64,000 bases of DNA, from positions 3,720,001 through 3,784,000 of the forward strand of contig NZ_CP107785.1 of NCBI RefSeq assembly GCF_036345915.1. The letters are read 5' to 3'. Below the pieces are notes generated by a model. It searched no databases and was not told the DNA's origin. It saw nothing but the letters and a program-made list of their open reading frames with translations. The DNA is from Nocardia sp. NBC_00565. Its GTDB lineage: Bacteria > Actinomycetota > Actinomycetes > Mycobacteriales > Mycobacteriaceae. This document shows, one piece after another, positions 1-9,181 of this stretch. A program made the translations under genes and the position numbers. Within the stretch, counting starts at the first letter, position 1. Each line of letters opens with the position of its first letter.

Positions 1-1
1 G

Positions 2-403
2 CGACTCGGCGCCGCCAGCATGGCCCGGAACGAGCCCGCCGGCGACAGCGGCCGCGGCGTCATCGTCAACACCGCCAGCATCGCCGCCTTCGAAGGCCAG
101 ATCGGTCAGACCGCGTACTCGGCCGCCAAGGGCGGAGTCGTCGGCCTCACCCTGCCCGCCGCACGCGATCTGACCAAGCTCGGCATCCGCGTCATGGCCA
201 TCGCGCCGGGGACATTCTTCACCCCTGCTTTCCGGATGGAACGCGAGGAGGCCGAGAAGTTCTGGGGGTCGAATGTTCCGTTCCCCAACCGCATGGGCAG
301 CCCGTCCGAATACGCCGCACTGGTGCAGCACATCGCCGAGAACGACTACCTCAACGGTGAGGTGATCCGGATCGACGGCGCGCTGCGGTTCTCGCCCAAG
401 TAG
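2..403 (+). CDS. SDR-family oxidoreductase, 3' part (5' end outside window)
   Basis: This is the C-terminal half of a classical short-chain dehydrogenase, entering the window in frame. The region contains the catalytic Ser of 'VNTASIAA' and the YxxxK pair as 'YSAAK' about 13 residues later, followed by the 'IAPGTFFTP' loop after the active site. This pattern is typical of 3-hydroxyacyl-CoA dehydrogenase type 2 (HSD17B10-like) proteins, which oxidise 3-hydroxyacyl-CoA or hydroxysteroids with NAD. The N-terminal Rossmann glycine motif lies outside the window, so cofactor choice cannot be judged. The nearby CoA-transferases, ligase and crotonase fit a beta-oxidation-like role. The substrate is unknown. 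Confidence 0.85.
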   Translation, partial: RLGAASMARNEPAGDSGRGVIVNTASIAAFEGQIGQTAYSAAKGGVVGLTLPAARDLTKLGIRVMAIAPGTFFTPAFRMEREEAEKFWGSNVPFPNRMGSPSEYAALVQHIAENDYLNGEVIRIDGALRFSPK

Positions 404-427
404 ATCTCGCCGAGGGCCGCATCACGC

Positions 428-475
428 ACAACGGTCCGGTTCGCTCGGAGGATTCCGAGCGAACCGGACCGTTGT
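428..475. terminator. Bidirectional hairpin terminator between convergent genes
   Basis: A perfect 22-bp inverted repeat (arms 428-449 and 454-475) surrounds a 4-base loop. It lies between the stop of the SDR gene at 403 and the stop of the convergent CoA-transferase at 514. A hairpin this strong can stop transcription from both sides. The T-tract is weak, as is common in actinomycetes. Confidence 0.8.
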
Positions 476-513
476 CGTTACTGGATACCAACGTCAGAAT
501 CAAGGCATTTCAC

Positions 514-1698
514 TCAGATCACCGAAGCATCGCGAAGCCGTGCGATCTCCTCTTCGGACCGGCCCAGACCGGCAAGAATCGACCGGGTGTGTTCTCCGAG
601 TCCGGGAACCGGGCCCATCCGAGCCTCCAGACCGCCGAGTGATGCGGGTGGCAGGAGCGCCGCGATGGAGCCGCCGGGTGTGTCCACGTGGCGCCATCTG
701 TCGCGCTCTGCCAACACCGGGTGATCCCACAGTTGATGCATGGTGTTCATCCGAGCGTTGGCGATCGACGCCTCGTCCAGGTTCGCCGCCAATTCGTCTG
801 CGGTGAAACGCTGCACGGCTACGGCGATGATGGATTCGAGTTCGTCTCTGTTGACCACTCGCGCCGGGTTCGTCGCGAACCGCGGGTCCTCGATCAGTTC
901 CGGTTGTCGCAGAACGTCGGTGCACAGCCGACCCCATTCTCGTTGGTTCTGGATCGCCAGCAGGACCGAACCACCGTCGCCTGCGACGACCGGGCCGTAC
1001 GGCGCGATCGTGGCATGGCGAGCACCCGTGCGCCGCGGGCTCGCTCCGCCGTACTGCGTGTAGTACGCCGGCGAACCCATCCATTCGGTGAGTGCCTCGA
1101 AGAGGGACACCGACACCGGCCTGGCCTTGCCGGTGGTCGCCCGAACGTACAGCGCGGTCATGACACCTGCGAACGCGAAGCTCCCGGCGGCGATGTCGGC
1201 AACCGAGATACCGGCTTTGGCAACATCTTCCGGGGAACCTGTCACCGAAAGCAGACCGGCCTCGGCTTGCACCAGCAGGTCGTAGGCCTTTCGGTTTCGC
1301 CACGGCCCGTCGGCGCCGTATCCGGAAATGTCGCACACGATCAGCGACGGGTGGCTCTGTGCCAGAGCGTCTGGCCCGAGTTCCATTCTCGCCGCAGCAC
1401 CCGGGCCCAGATTTTGGACGAATACGTCGGCCCTGTCGAGCAACTCGCGCAACAGCTGCCGCCCTTCGGGCGCCTCGAGGTCGAGGGTGATCGATTCCTT
1501 GGATCGATTGAGCCACACGAAGTAGCTCGACTGGCCGTGCACGGTCGCGTCGTAGCCGCGGGCGAAATCTCCGGCGTCCGGACGCTCCACTTTGATCACG
1601 CGCGCACCGAGGTCCGCGAGTTGTCGGGTGGCGTACGGCGCGGCGACCGCCTGCTCGAGGCTCACGACGGTGATGCCGTCGAGTGGTAATTCGGTCAT
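514..1698 (-). CDS. CaiB/BaiF family class III CoA-transferase
   Basis: A 394-residue protein starting 'MTELPLDGITVVSLEQ'. It carries the family's N-terminal 'ADLGARVIKVERP' motif and the 'AYDLLVQAEAG' segment holding the Asp that forms the aspartyl-CoA intermediate in class III transferases. The length is normal. The start at 1698 is chosen because a GAGGG ribosome-binding site lies just upstream and homology-like sequence begins there; the open frame continues further but looks non-coding. It presumably moves CoA between carboxylic acids, such as a dicarboxylate and a fatty or aromatic acid. It is transcribed away from the ligase gene at 2021, so the 1699-2020 gap probably holds divergent promoters. 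Confidence 0.88.
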   Translation of the reverse strand: MTELPLDGITVVSLEQAVAAPYATRQLADLGARVIKVERPDAGDFARGYDATVHGQSSYFVWLNRSKESITLDLEAPEGRQLLRELLDRADVFVQNLGPGAAARMELGPDALAQSHPSLIVCDISGYGADGPWRNRKAYDLLVQAEAGLLSVTGSPEDVAKAGISVADIAAGSFAFAGVMTALYVRATTGKARPVSVSLFEALTEWMGSPAYYTQYGGASPRRTGARHATIAPYGPVVAGDGGSVLLAIQNQREWGRLCTDVLRQPELIEDPRFATNPARVVNRDELESIIAVAVQRFTADELAANLDEASIANARMNTMHQLWDHPVLAERDRWRHVDTPGGSIAALLPPASLGGLEARMGPVPGLGEHTRSILAGLGRSEEEIARLRDASVI

Positions 1699-2020
1699 GG
1701 TTCCGCCCTCTGATTCCGATCGGTGCATCAGCGGGTGAGGGGATCGCGGGGAAGTCCGAGCAGGACGCCGGTCATCGAAGTTTGTGACCTTATGTGTCAG
1801 ATATGGGCTATCCAATCCGGATGGTATCCGACAGGCAAATCCGTGGAACAGTCATGCGACGATGCGGGTCACGATCTCTCTGAGCAGTTCAGCGACCATG
1901 TTCCGAGACAAGTCACCGGTCGATCGCTCGATCATCGCCCGATTGTGGACAAGATGTCAGAAGATGACCTATCGTGCTGGGAGCAGTGAAGCACGACACA
2001 CCAGGAGTGGACAGCCGCCC

Positions 2021-3535
2021 ATGAGCATTTCCCTGATTCTGGAGATGGCGGTCTCGGGCAACCCGGACCGCATCGCACTCTCCGTCGAAGACTCTTCACT
2101 GACCTACCAGCAATTCACCGAGTTGGTGGCGGGCGTCGGCAGTGTTCTCATCGAGTCCGGAGCCAAGAGCGTCGTGTTCCTCGGCAGCTCGGGCCTCGAA
2201 CTCCCCACCCTGCTTTTCGCTTCGGCCTACGCCGGTATCCCGTTCACCCCAGTCAACTACCGGCTCGCTGCCGGGGCGCTGCAAACGTTGATCGCGCGGG
2301 TCGACGGAGCGGTGGTCGTAGTCGACCGCTCGTACGCGCAGTCGGTCTCCGGAGTCGAAGCACCGGTCGTGCGCACCGACGAACTGTTCGCGCACGGACG
2401 CGAGCGCGTATCCGCGCCGTTGCCCGCCGTCGACGTCGATCCGGAGTCTCCGGCGATCGTGCTGTTCACCAGCGGCACGACCTCCGAACCCAAGGGCGTC
2501 GTCCTGCGCCACAGCCACCTGCTGAGCTACGTGATGAGCACGGTCGAGTTCGGTTCGGCGGACGAAGCCGACGCCGCCCTCATCAGCGTCCCGCCCTACC
2601 ACGTGGCCGGAATGGGCACGATCGTCAGCAACTTCTACGCGTGCAGGCGAATGATCTACCTCCCCAACTTCGATGCCGCGCGATGGGTTTCGCTCGCCCG
2701 CGCGCAGCATGCGACATCTGCCATGGTCGTCCCGACCATGCTCGACCGCATCGTCGACCATCTGGGCACCGCACGGGTCGACATCCCGACGTTGAAATCA
2801 CTGTCCTACGGTGGCGCTCGCATGCCACGGCCCACTCTCGAAGCCGCGCTACGTGGGTTTCCCGGCGTCGGATTCGTCAACGCCTACGGCCTCACCGAGA
2901 CCAGCTCGACCATCGCCCTGCTCGGACCCGAGGACCACCGAGACGCGCTCGACAGCGACGACCCGGCAGTCGCCGCCCGCCTCGGATCGGTCGGGCGCCC
3001 GGTGCCCGGAATAGAGATCGAGATCCGCGACTCCGACGACAACGCGGTTCCGCCCGGCGAACAAGGCGAACTCTGGGTACGCGGGCCACAGGTCTCGGGC
3101 GAATACATGGGCTCCGGATCGGTGCTCGACGCCGAAGGATGGTTCCCAACGAAGGACCTCGCCTACCAGGACGCCGACGGGTTCCTCTTCGTCGTCGGAC
3201 GCAATGACGACACCATCATTCGTGGTGGCGAGAACATCGCGCCCGCGGAGATCGAGGATGTACTCGTCGCGCATCCACTGGTCAGATCGGTTGCCGTCGT
3301 TGGTATTCCGGACGACCACTGGGGCCAGGCGATCGTCGCGATGGTGGTACTGAAATCCGGTGCCATCTCCGGGCAGGAGCAGCTTCGCGACTTCGTTCGC
3401 GCAAAGCTCCGCGGCTCGCGGACGCCGGATCGCATCGTCTTTCGCAGTGAGTTGCCGAGCACCCTCACCGGAAAAATTCTGCGGAGGAACATCGTCGCGG
3501 ACATTCTGGCGTCGACCGAGGCCACATCGGCCTGA
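2021..3535 (+). CDS. Acyl-CoA synthetase (AMP-forming), ANL superfamily
   Basis: A 504-residue adenylate-forming ligase that activates a carboxylic acid with ATP and CoA. The P-loop-like motif 'TSGTTSEPKG' is at about residue 150, 'NAYGLTETSS' at about 287, the hinge region 'GRNDDTIIRGGENIAP' near 390 and the catalytic Lys in 'LTGKILRRN' near the C-terminus. The ATG at 2021 is preferred over the longer frame because AGGAG lies 13 bases upstream and the protein then begins like its family. It is the first gene of a co-directional group with a small protein, two racemase-type genes and a crotonase, so it probably supplies their acyl-CoA. Chain length and substrate cannot be inferred. Confidence 0.9.
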   Translation: MSISLILEMAVSGNPDRIALSVEDSSLTYQQFTELVAGVGSVLIESGAKSVVFLGSSGLELPTLLFASAYAGIPFTPVNYRLAAGALQTLIARVDGAVVVVDRSYAQSVSGVEAPVVRTDELFAHGRERVSAPLPAVDVDPESPAIVLFTSGTTSEPKGVVLRHSHLLSYVMSTVEFGSADEADAALISVPPYHVAGMGTIVSNFYACRRMIYLPNFDAARWVSLARAQHATSAMVVPTMLDRIVDHLGTARVDIPTLKSLSYGGARMPRPTLEAALRGFPGVGFVNAYGLTETSSTIALLGPEDHRDALDSDDPAVAARLGSVGRPVPGIEIEIRDSDDNAVPPGEQGELWVRGPQVSGEYMGSGSVLDAEGWFPTKDLAYQDADGFLFVVGRNDDTIIRGGENIAPAEIEDVLVAHPLVRSVAVVGIPDDHWGQAIVAMVVLKSGAISGQEQLRDFVRAKLRGSRTPDRIVFRSELPSTLTGKILRRNIVADILASTEATSA

Positions 3536-3586
3536 GGCCGGGCCGAAGTTCACTGCTTTTGTGCAAGAGATTCGAGGAGAGCAAGA

Positions 3587-3892
3587 ATGTTGAAGACCGG
3601 AGCCAGACTGCAAAGTCAGGTATGCAGCACACAGGTGATCATCGTCCGTGCGGGCAGTGCCGACGTCGCTCTTCAATGCGGTGGATATCCCATGCTCGAG
3701 CTGTCCGAGACTCCCGCCGAAGGCCTCACTGCCGCAGCGGGATTCGCCGAGGGAACCGCGATCGGCAAGCGATACGTCAATGCCGACGGCACCGTCGAGG
3801 TACTCGCCACCAAGGCCGGAGCAGGCTCGCTCGCACTCGACGGCACGGCATTGACGCTGAAGGCGGCCAAGCCTCTGCCCTCCAGCGACTGA
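3587..3892 (+). CDS. Small conserved protein next to acyl-CoA metabolism genes
   Basis: A 101-residue protein with a GAGGAG site 7 bases before the ATG. It has an N-terminal '[13 protein letters not shown]' segment and a 'CGGYPM' motif, so there are two cysteines about 20 residues apart. From memory, short proteins of this type occur beside acyl-CoA ligases and CoA-transferases in actinomycetes without an established function. There is no signal peptide or membrane segment. Only 4 bases separate it from the next gene, so it is probably translated from the same mRNA. A metal-binding or enzyme-accessory role is possible but unproven. Confidence 0.7.
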   Translation: MLKTGARLQSQVCSTQVIIVRAGSADVALQCGGYPMLELSETPAEGLTAAAGFAEGTAIGKRYVNADGTVEVLATKAGAGSLALDGTALTLKAAKPLPSSD

Positions 3893-3896
3893 GCGC

Positions 3897-4997
3897 GTGG
3901 CTACCGACAGCGCCGGCCGCGCCGGTCCGCTGACCGGGATTCGTGTCCTCGAACTTGCCGGAATCGGTCCGGGTCCGCACGCATCGATGATGCTCGCGGA
4001 TCTGGGCGCGGATGTCGTCCGCATTCAGCGACCGGGCCAGTTGCCCGTGGCCGGAAAGACGCCCAGCCAGCAGTCGCGCGGTAGGACCATCGTCGAGGCC
4101 GACCTCAAGAAGCCGGCGGACGTCGAGACCATCCTCGGGTTGGTCGAGCGCGCCGATGTTCTCGTTGAGGGATTTCGTCCCGGCGTGACCGAACGCTTGG
4201 GACTCGGGCCGGACGTCGCACTCGTGCGTAATCCTGGCCTGATCTACGGCCGGGTCACCGGCTGGGGTCAGGACGGACCGCGGGCACAGGAACCCGGTCA
4301 CGACCTCAACTACATCTCGACCACCGGTCTCTTGCACGCGGTTGGCCGGAAGGACGAACGCCCGGTACCGCCACTGAATCTGTTCGGAGACTTCGGTGGT
4401 GGATCGATGTTCTTGGTCGTCGGGGTGCTCGCGGCGCTCGTCGAGCGGCAGTCCTCCGGGCTCGGACAGGTCATCGACGCCGCCATGGTCGACGGCGCCC
4501 CCGCACTCGGACATTTGCTGTGGTCGATGCGCGGCACCGGCCAGTGGTCCGAAGATCGTGGCACGAACGTCTTCGACGGCAGCGCACCGTTCTACGACAC
4601 GTATGAGTGCGCGGACGGAAAGTACGTGGCCGTCGGGGCGCTCGAACCGCAGTTCTTCGCGGAACTGCTCCGCGTACTCGACATCGACGCGACAGGCTGG
4701 ACGCCTCAGCGCGACGAGAGTGGGTGGCCGCAGATGCGCGCGGTGCTCACCGAGCGATTCGCCACTCGGTCACGCGAGGAATGGTCAGCGCTGTTCGGCG
4801 GGGTATCAGCCTGTGTCACACCAGTTCTCAGCTTCGCCGAAGCCGCTCTCGATCCGCACATGACCGCACGAAACACCTTCGTCGATATCGACGGTGTGAG
4901 CCAACCGGCGCCCGCGCCGCGGTTCTCGAGAACTCCGCCCGCCGTGCCGCTCGCGCCACCACGGCACTCGGTGTCTGCTGCCCGAGTATGGACATGA
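3897..4997 (+). CDS. Alpha-methylacyl-CoA racemase-type protein, complete active site
   Basis: A 366-residue CaiB-superfamily protein with a GTG start 5 bases after the previous stop. It matches the M. tuberculosis racemase MCR pattern: His135 in 'GHDLNY', Asp165 in 'FGDFGGGS' and Glu250 in 'GALEPQF' correspond to MCR His126, Asp156 and Glu241 at a constant offset of 9. These residues interconvert the 2R and 2S forms of 2-methyl-branched acyl-CoA, needed before beta-oxidation of methyl-branched or sterol side-chain acids. The gene overlaps its paralogue by ATGA. The racemase assignment is good; the physiological substrate is inferred only from the family and operon. Confidence 0.85.
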   Translation: MATDSAGRAGPLTGIRVLELAGIGPGPHASMMLADLGADVVRIQRPGQLPVAGKTPSQQSRGRTIVEADLKKPADVETILGLVERADVLVEGFRPGVTERLGLGPDVALVRNPGLIYGRVTGWGQDGPRAQEPGHDLNYISTTGLLHAVGRKDERPVPPLNLFGDFGGGSMFLVVGVLAALVERQSSGLGQVIDAAMVDGAPALGHLLWSMRGTGQWSEDRGTNVFDGSAPFYDTYECADGKYVAVGALEPQFFAELLRVLDIDATGWTPQRDESGWPQMRAVLTERFATRSREEWSALFGGVSACVTPVLSFAEAALDPHMTARNTFVDIDGVSQPAPAPRFSRTPPAVPLAPPRHSVSAARVWT

Positions 4998-6082
4998 CCT
5001 CCTCGAGATCGGAAGGCAGTCTCGCAGGGCTGCGGGTACTCGAGATCGCCAATATCGGGCCCAGTTCTCATGCGGCGATGTTGTTGGCGGACATGGGAGC
5101 CGACGTCATCCGAGTGCAGCGCCCGGGTGAACTCGACGCAGATGCCACCGGTCACCTCTCGCGAGGGAGGGTGGTCATAGAGGCCGATCTGAAGACATCG
5201 GCCGGAACCGACCTCGTCCGCACCCTGGCCGAGCGGGCCGACGTCTTCATCGAAGGTTTCCGGCCCGGAGTCACCGAGCGACTCGGCATCGGGCCACAGG
5301 ACATGCTCCGCCTTGCTCCGCGGCTCGTGTACGCGCGTGTCACCGGCTGGGGGCAGGACGGGCCGAACGCGCGGAAGGCCGGGCACGACATCAATTTCCT
5401 GGCCCCCACCGGCATCCTGCACGCGATGGGTCGCGTAGGCGAACGGCCGGTCCCTCCGCTGAATCTCATCGCCGGTTTCGGGGCCGGTTCGATGTTTCTC
5501 GTCACCGGCATCCTGGCCGCGCTCTGGGAACGACAGTCGTCGGGGCAGGGGCAGGTGGTGGACGTCGCCATGGCCGATGGCGCCGCGCTGCTCGCGCAAC
5601 AGGCATGGTCCATGCGCGCCACCGGCGCCTGGTCCGACGACCGAGGACACAACCTCGTCGACGGCAGTTGCCCTTTCTGGGATACCTACGAGTGCGCCGA
5701 CGGCAAGTACATGGCGGTGGGTGCGTTCGAGCCGCTGTTCTACGACAGGTTGCTCGCCGCACTCGACCTCGACCCGAAACATATGCCGCCACAACAGGAT
5801 CAGGAGCAGTGGCCGACGCTCCGCAGCATCATCGCCGAACGTTTCGCCTCGGACACACGTGAGCACTGGGCCGAAATATTCGAGGACCTCGATGCCTGCG
5901 TCACGCCGGTGTCGAGTTTCGCCGAGGCACCGGACAATCCGCACTTTCGGGCCCGAGGCACCTTCACCACGATCGACGGCGTCGTACAACCCGGCCCGGT
6001 CCCCGCCTTCTCCCGTACCCCGTCACCGGTTCCCACACCACCCCCGCGCGCGCCCGCTCCCCCCGGCACGACCTGGCAATGA
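4994..6082 (+). CDS. Second racemase-type CaiB homologue, catalytic Asp replaced by Gly
   Basis: A 362-residue paralogue of the preceding gene, coupled to it by an ATGA overlap (ATG at 4994; an in-frame ATG at 4988 is an alternative). His131 in 'GHDINF' and Glu246 in 'GAFEPLF' are kept. At the position of MCR Asp156 the sequence reads '[10 protein letters not shown]', giving Gly161 instead of Asp. In the family that Asp acts with the His/Glu side as one of the two proton-transfer bases, so ordinary racemisation should be impaired. The protein may be a hetero-oligomer partner of the intact copy, or may have another activity such as epimerisation or CoA transfer. The frame is uninterrupted, so it is not an obvious pseudogene. 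Confidence 0.85.
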   Translation: MTSSRSEGSLAGLRVLEIANIGPSSHAAMLLADMGADVIRVQRPGELDADATGHLSRGRVVIEADLKTSAGTDLVRTLAERADVFIEGFRPGVTERLGIGPQDMLRLAPRLVYARVTGWGQDGPNARKAGHDINFLAPTGILHAMGRVGERPVPPLNLIAGFGAGSMFLVTGILAALWERQSSGQGQVVDVAMADGAALLAQQAWSMRATGAWSDDRGHNLVDGSCPFWDTYECADGKYMAVGAFEPLFYDRLLAALDLDPKHMPPQQDQEQWPTLRSIIAERFASDTREHWAEIFEDLDACVTPVSSFAEAPDNPHFRARGTFTTIDGVVQPGPVPAFSRTPSPVPTPPPRAPAPPGTTWQ

Positions 6083-6110
6083 GACAGACCCGAACAGCAG
6101 AAGGAATTCG

Positions 6111-6920
6111 ATGTCGGAAACAACGACCACGGCCGATGCACCCGCGTTGATCGAACGTCGTGGGCACGTCATGGTGATCACGCTGAACCGCCCACAGGCC
6201 CGCAATGCCGTCAACGCCGAGATGTGCGTTCGTGTCGGTGACGCACTCGAAGAAGCCGATAACGATGCAGATGTCCGCGTCGTCGTCCTGACCGGTGCCG
6301 GCGACAAAGCATTCTGCGCAGGCGCTGATCTGAAGGCCCTCTCCCGCGGCGAGAGCGTCATCCCCGCAGGGCGCGAGAAGTGGGGACTGGCGGGCTATGT
6401 CTCCCATGCCATTTCCAAGCCGACGATCGCCGCGGTGAACGGGCCCGCGCTCGGGGGCGGTACCGAACTGGTGCTCGCCAGCGACTTGGCTGTCGCCGCC
6501 GACACCGCGGTGTTCGGACTGCCCGAAGTCACGCGCGGGCTCATCGCGGGCGCGGGTGGGGCCTTTCGACTGGCCCACGCGCTGCCACCGGTCGTGGCTA
6601 TGGAACTCTTGCTGACGGGTGACCCGATCACCGCGCAGCAGGCGCTCGAGTTCCACCTGATCAATCGGGTCGTGCCGGCTGATCAGTTGCTGGACACCGC
6701 GCTCGGACTGGCCGAAAGAATCGCGGCCAATGCGCCACTGGCCGTCCAGGCGCACAAGCGAATTGCCTTGCAGCAGCATGCCGATGGAAGTCGTCCCGGC
6801 GAAGCCGCCGGATGGGCGATGACCAGCGACGCACTCCGTGCGATCGCGCACTCCCAGGATGCGAAGGAAGGCCCCCGCGCGTTCGCTGAGAAGCGCACAC
6901 CGGTCTGGCAGGGGAAGTAG
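6111..6920 (+). CDS. Enoyl-CoA hydratase/isomerase (crotonase) family protein
   Basis: A 269-residue crotonase with AAGGAA 7 bases before the ATG. The oxyanion-hole motifs 'AFCAGADLK' (about residues 65-73) and 'GPALGGGTEL' (about 107-116) are present. Both hydratase glutamates are kept: Glu in 'GGGTEL' and Glu in 'LPEVTRGLIAGAGG'. The protein should therefore hydrate a 2-enoyl-CoA, although isomerase or other crotonase chemistry is possible. It follows the racemase pair by 28 bases and is followed directly by an SDR pseudogene. Together these look like a ligase, racemase and hydratase set for a branched or cyclic acid. Confidence 0.88.
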   Translation: MSETTTTADAPALIERRGHVMVITLNRPQARNAVNAEMCVRVGDALEEADNDADVRVVVLTGAGDKAFCAGADLKALSRGESVIPAGREKWGLAGYVSHAISKPTIAAVNGPALGGGTELVLASDLAVAADTAVFGLPEVTRGLIAGAGGAFRLAHALPPVVAMELLLTGDPITAQQALEFHLINRVVPADQLLDTALGLAERIAANAPLAVQAHKRIALQQHADGSRPGEAAGWAMTSDALRAIAHSQDAKEGPRAFAEKRTPVWQGK

Positions 6921-7324
6921 ATGGCCGTGAACACTTCGACACCGACCCGCACTGCCCTGGTGACCGGCGGCACCGGCGGCCTCGGTTCGGCCGTCACCAC
7001 GCACCTGCTCGAGACCGGATGGCGCGTCGTCGTGCCCTGGCTCGTCCGAGACGAACTCTCCAGGCTGGGTGAACATCCGAATCTGCGTCTCGTTCAGGCA
7101 GACCTCTCGGATCCCTTGCGCTGGAATACTTCGACGATCACATTCGAGTCAACGCACTACTCCCGTTCGTAATCGATACGCCGGGCAATCGTGCGGCGAT
7201 GCCCGATTCGACGCGCAAGGGTTGGGCGAAGCCCGCCGATATCGCGCGCGTCATCGAGTTCCTCCTCTCGGACGACGGTGCGGCGGTAACCGGTGGATCG
7301 ATACCCGTAACCGGCGTGGACTGA
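6921..7324 (+). pseudogene. SDR dehydrogenase with internal deletion and frameshift
   Basis: The frame opens at the ATG right after the crotonase stop and encodes the SDR N-terminus with the NAD motif 'TGGTGGLGSAV'. At about 7110-7118 it joins, in another frame, an SDR C-terminal end reading 'IRVNALLPFVIDTPGN' and finishing 'VTGGSIPVTGVD' before TGA at 7322. About 110 residues, including the catalytic Ser-Tyr-Lys region, are missing. The remnant cannot be an active dehydrogenase. It was probably the 3-hydroxyacyl-CoA dehydrogenase of this operon, whose job the SDR at 2-403 could now share. Confidence 0.85.
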
Positions 7325-7587
7325 AATCGGTCGAGCGCGGGCGCCGACATGGGCGCTCGCGCTGGGAGGTGTCAAGTCGGCAATGGACAGCGAGAGCTGT
7401 TACGAGAGCGTGCTTCTCGCACTGTGTGAGCGTTCGACAGCAAATTCGGACCAACGGCGTCTTACCGCATCGAGCGGGCGGAGAGGCCGCCATCGAGCGC
7501 TACTGAAACGCGAACAAAACTGCACTGACTGTCAGATAGTTGCGAGAACGCGTCCGGCAGGTACCGAAATACTCGAATCCGAAGCGG

Positions 7588-8448
7588 CTAGACGGACGCG
7601 GCGACCGCCATTCCGGTGATCCATTCCTCCACCGGCTGGTAGACCATCGCGTCGAGGGACTTTCCGCCACCGGCAGCACCCGCGGCAAGCCAGGTGCGCA
7701 CTTCATTGGCTCCCGCGCCGGCAGCAGCGTGTGCGTTGTCGCTCAATTCGGCCAACGCTTCGCGATCCCATACGGCAAGGGCATCCAGGAACGACCTGTC
7801 CCACTCGGGCTTGATCTTCTTCCGCGCGGCGGGCGACCCCTCGGCGATTATCCGAGCGCGATCCTCGTCGCTGATGTCGTAGGTGTCCACTTCGAGACTC
7901 GGCGGCGAGTGCGAGAGACCGCCGGTGCCGATCACGAGAACTCGGCCGTCGGTTCTGTCGAGGTAACGCGAGACGGCATCGCCCAGCGCCAGCACCCTGT
8001 GCGCGCGGGGCAAAGGCGCTGTGGCGCAGTTGATCGGAATCGGGATGACGGGATACCTGGCCAGGCCACCGGTGAGGTCACGCAGCGGCTGAGCGAAGGC
8101 GTGGTCGAGTTCGATATCGCGACACACACTGACGTCGATGTCGGACGCGAGGAGATGCTCGGCCAGCTCGCGGGCGCGGGCCTGTGGCACGTTCAGACGC
8201 GCAGCCGGGAATCCGGCTTCGGCCATGATGCCAGCAGACTGGGCGATAGCGAAGGTCGGCATGATCGTACGAAAGGCGCGCCGATGATCCCCACCGAACA
8301 GAACGATGTAATCGGGATCGAAGTCGAGGACCAGCTCGCGCGCACGCGCCAACGCGGCACGGAAGTCCGCGCCGAAGACTTCCTCGACGTCACGGTCCTT
8401 GCCCGGGCTGTGACTGGCGCACACCACGAGGCGATCGGGCTCCGACAT
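7588..8448 (-). CDS. Class III extradiol ring-cleavage dioxygenase (LigB superfamily, MhpB-like)
   Basis: A 286-residue protein with AGGAGG 7 bases before the ATG at 8448. It resembles 2,3-dihydroxyphenylpropionate dioxygenases: an N-terminal 'CASHSPG' His, 'LFGGDHRRAF', 'ELDHAFAQPL' with the conserved active-site His, and 'TGGLSHSPP'. Such enzymes use Fe(II) and O2 to open catechols next to the diol (meta cleavage). The length matches the MhpB group. No hydrolase or hydratase of the pathway is next to it. A meta-pathway aldolase remnant lies at 14.6-14.8 kb, beyond the transposons. The substrate is unknown; a catechol from aromatic or steroid degradation is plausible. Confidence 0.85.
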   Translation of the reverse strand: MSEPDRLVVCASHSPGKDRDVEEVFGADFRAALARARELVLDFDPDYIVLFGGDHRRAFRTIMPTFAIAQSAGIMAEAGFPAARLNVPQARARELAEHLLASDIDVSVCRDIELDHAFAQPLRDLTGGLARYPVIPIPINCATAPLPRAHRVLALGDAVSRYLDRTDGRVLVIGTGGLSHSPPSLEVDTYDISDEDRARIIAEGSPAARKKIKPEWDRSFLDALAVWDREALAELSDNAHAAAGAGANEVRTWLAAGAAGGGKSLDAMVYQPVEEWITGMAVAASV

Positions 8449-8464
8449 TCGATCCTCCTGACAT

Positions 8465-8477
8465 TCACTATAAGTGA
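8465..8477. promoter_or_regulatory. Short palindrome upstream of the dioxygenase, possible operator
   Basis: TCACTATAAGTGA is a palindrome with 5-bp arms and a 3-bp centre, 17 bases upstream of the dioxygenase start in an AT-richer stretch. Its position and symmetry fit a dimeric repressor site. No regulator gene is adjacent. Confidence 0.35.
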
Positions 8478-8550
8478 CACAAACGTTAGAACCACTCGGT
8501 GGCAAACACAAGGGTCGTCGTTCGCTCAGCGCAGATGACCGTTTCGTGAT

Positions 8551-8832
8551 GTGACGGCCACACCCGAATGCGTCGTTGCCCGGCTGGGGCACGCGCCTCA
8601 CACGGAAGATCCGGCGCCAGCGCCTGGAAAACCGAGTCGCACCACCCGCCCCAAGGTCGAACGCAAGATCGGCCACCTCATGCGCCGCCGCCACGGCGGT
8701 CGCCGCGCACGCGTCCGAGGACGGGTGAAGGTCGCCGCCGACTTCTCGCTGCTTGCCGCGGCGGTCAACCTCGCCCGGCTGGCCGTCCTCGGAATCGACT
8801 CCACGACAGGACAACCCGCCGTTATCGCCTGA
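8551..8832 (+). pseudogene. C-terminal remnant of a DDE transposase
   Basis: The frame encodes 'RPKVERKIGHLMRRRHGG' followed by 'AAAVNLARLAVLGI', the style of the C-terminal end of IS1182-type (DDE_Tnp_1_6) transposases. The N-terminal and catalytic part is missing. The assignment to a family is tentative. Confidence 0.5.
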
Positions 8833-9028
8833 CCGACACACCGCCGCGCACACAGACCAGTCAGCCCCGCCATCACACAGCAGTCACAGCCGAACCTGGT
8901 CGATCGGCACGGCGTCTGGATGGGGTGGTTCGATCTGGGGCACATAACGATGATGCCTGTCATCGGAGACTGTCCCAGGGTGGGACACGACCAAAGGTGT
9001 CGACGCCATAGTTGGTCGGTAGTCGGTA

Positions 9029-9078
9029 GAGGAACCCCCGCTTGGCCGGAGGGCCCTCCGGCCAAGCGGGGGTTCCTC
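9029..9078. repeat. Perfect 50-bp palindrome without loop
   Basis: Two 25-base arms (9029-9053 and 9054-9078) are exact reverse complements with no spacer. It lies between the transposase remnant and the IS3 element. It could block read-through into the IS, be two abutted mobile-element ends, or be a protein-binding or cruciform site. It belongs to no gene. Confidence 0.85.
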
Positions 9079-9181
9079 ACGGCGAACTTCCGCTGCCACA
9101 TCTGGTGGGGACTGCCCTGGCTTCGGTTGACTCCTGATCTGAGGAGACTGATAGGTCTTCTCTGTGAGAGGATGCGTCACC

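Noticed and set aside
4607..4987. N-terminal extension of the second racemase-type protein
   Set aside because: This part overlaps the preceding gene in another frame and is Arg-rich; the family start is at 4988 or 4994.
5577..6110. N-terminal extension of the crotonase frame
   Set aside because: Crotonase similarity and the ribosome-binding site begin at 6111; the upstream part is a shadow of the racemase gene.
4706..7076. Long minus-strand open frames (427 and 370 residues)
   Set aside because: They are antisense to the racemase and crotonase genes and have no recognisable motifs.
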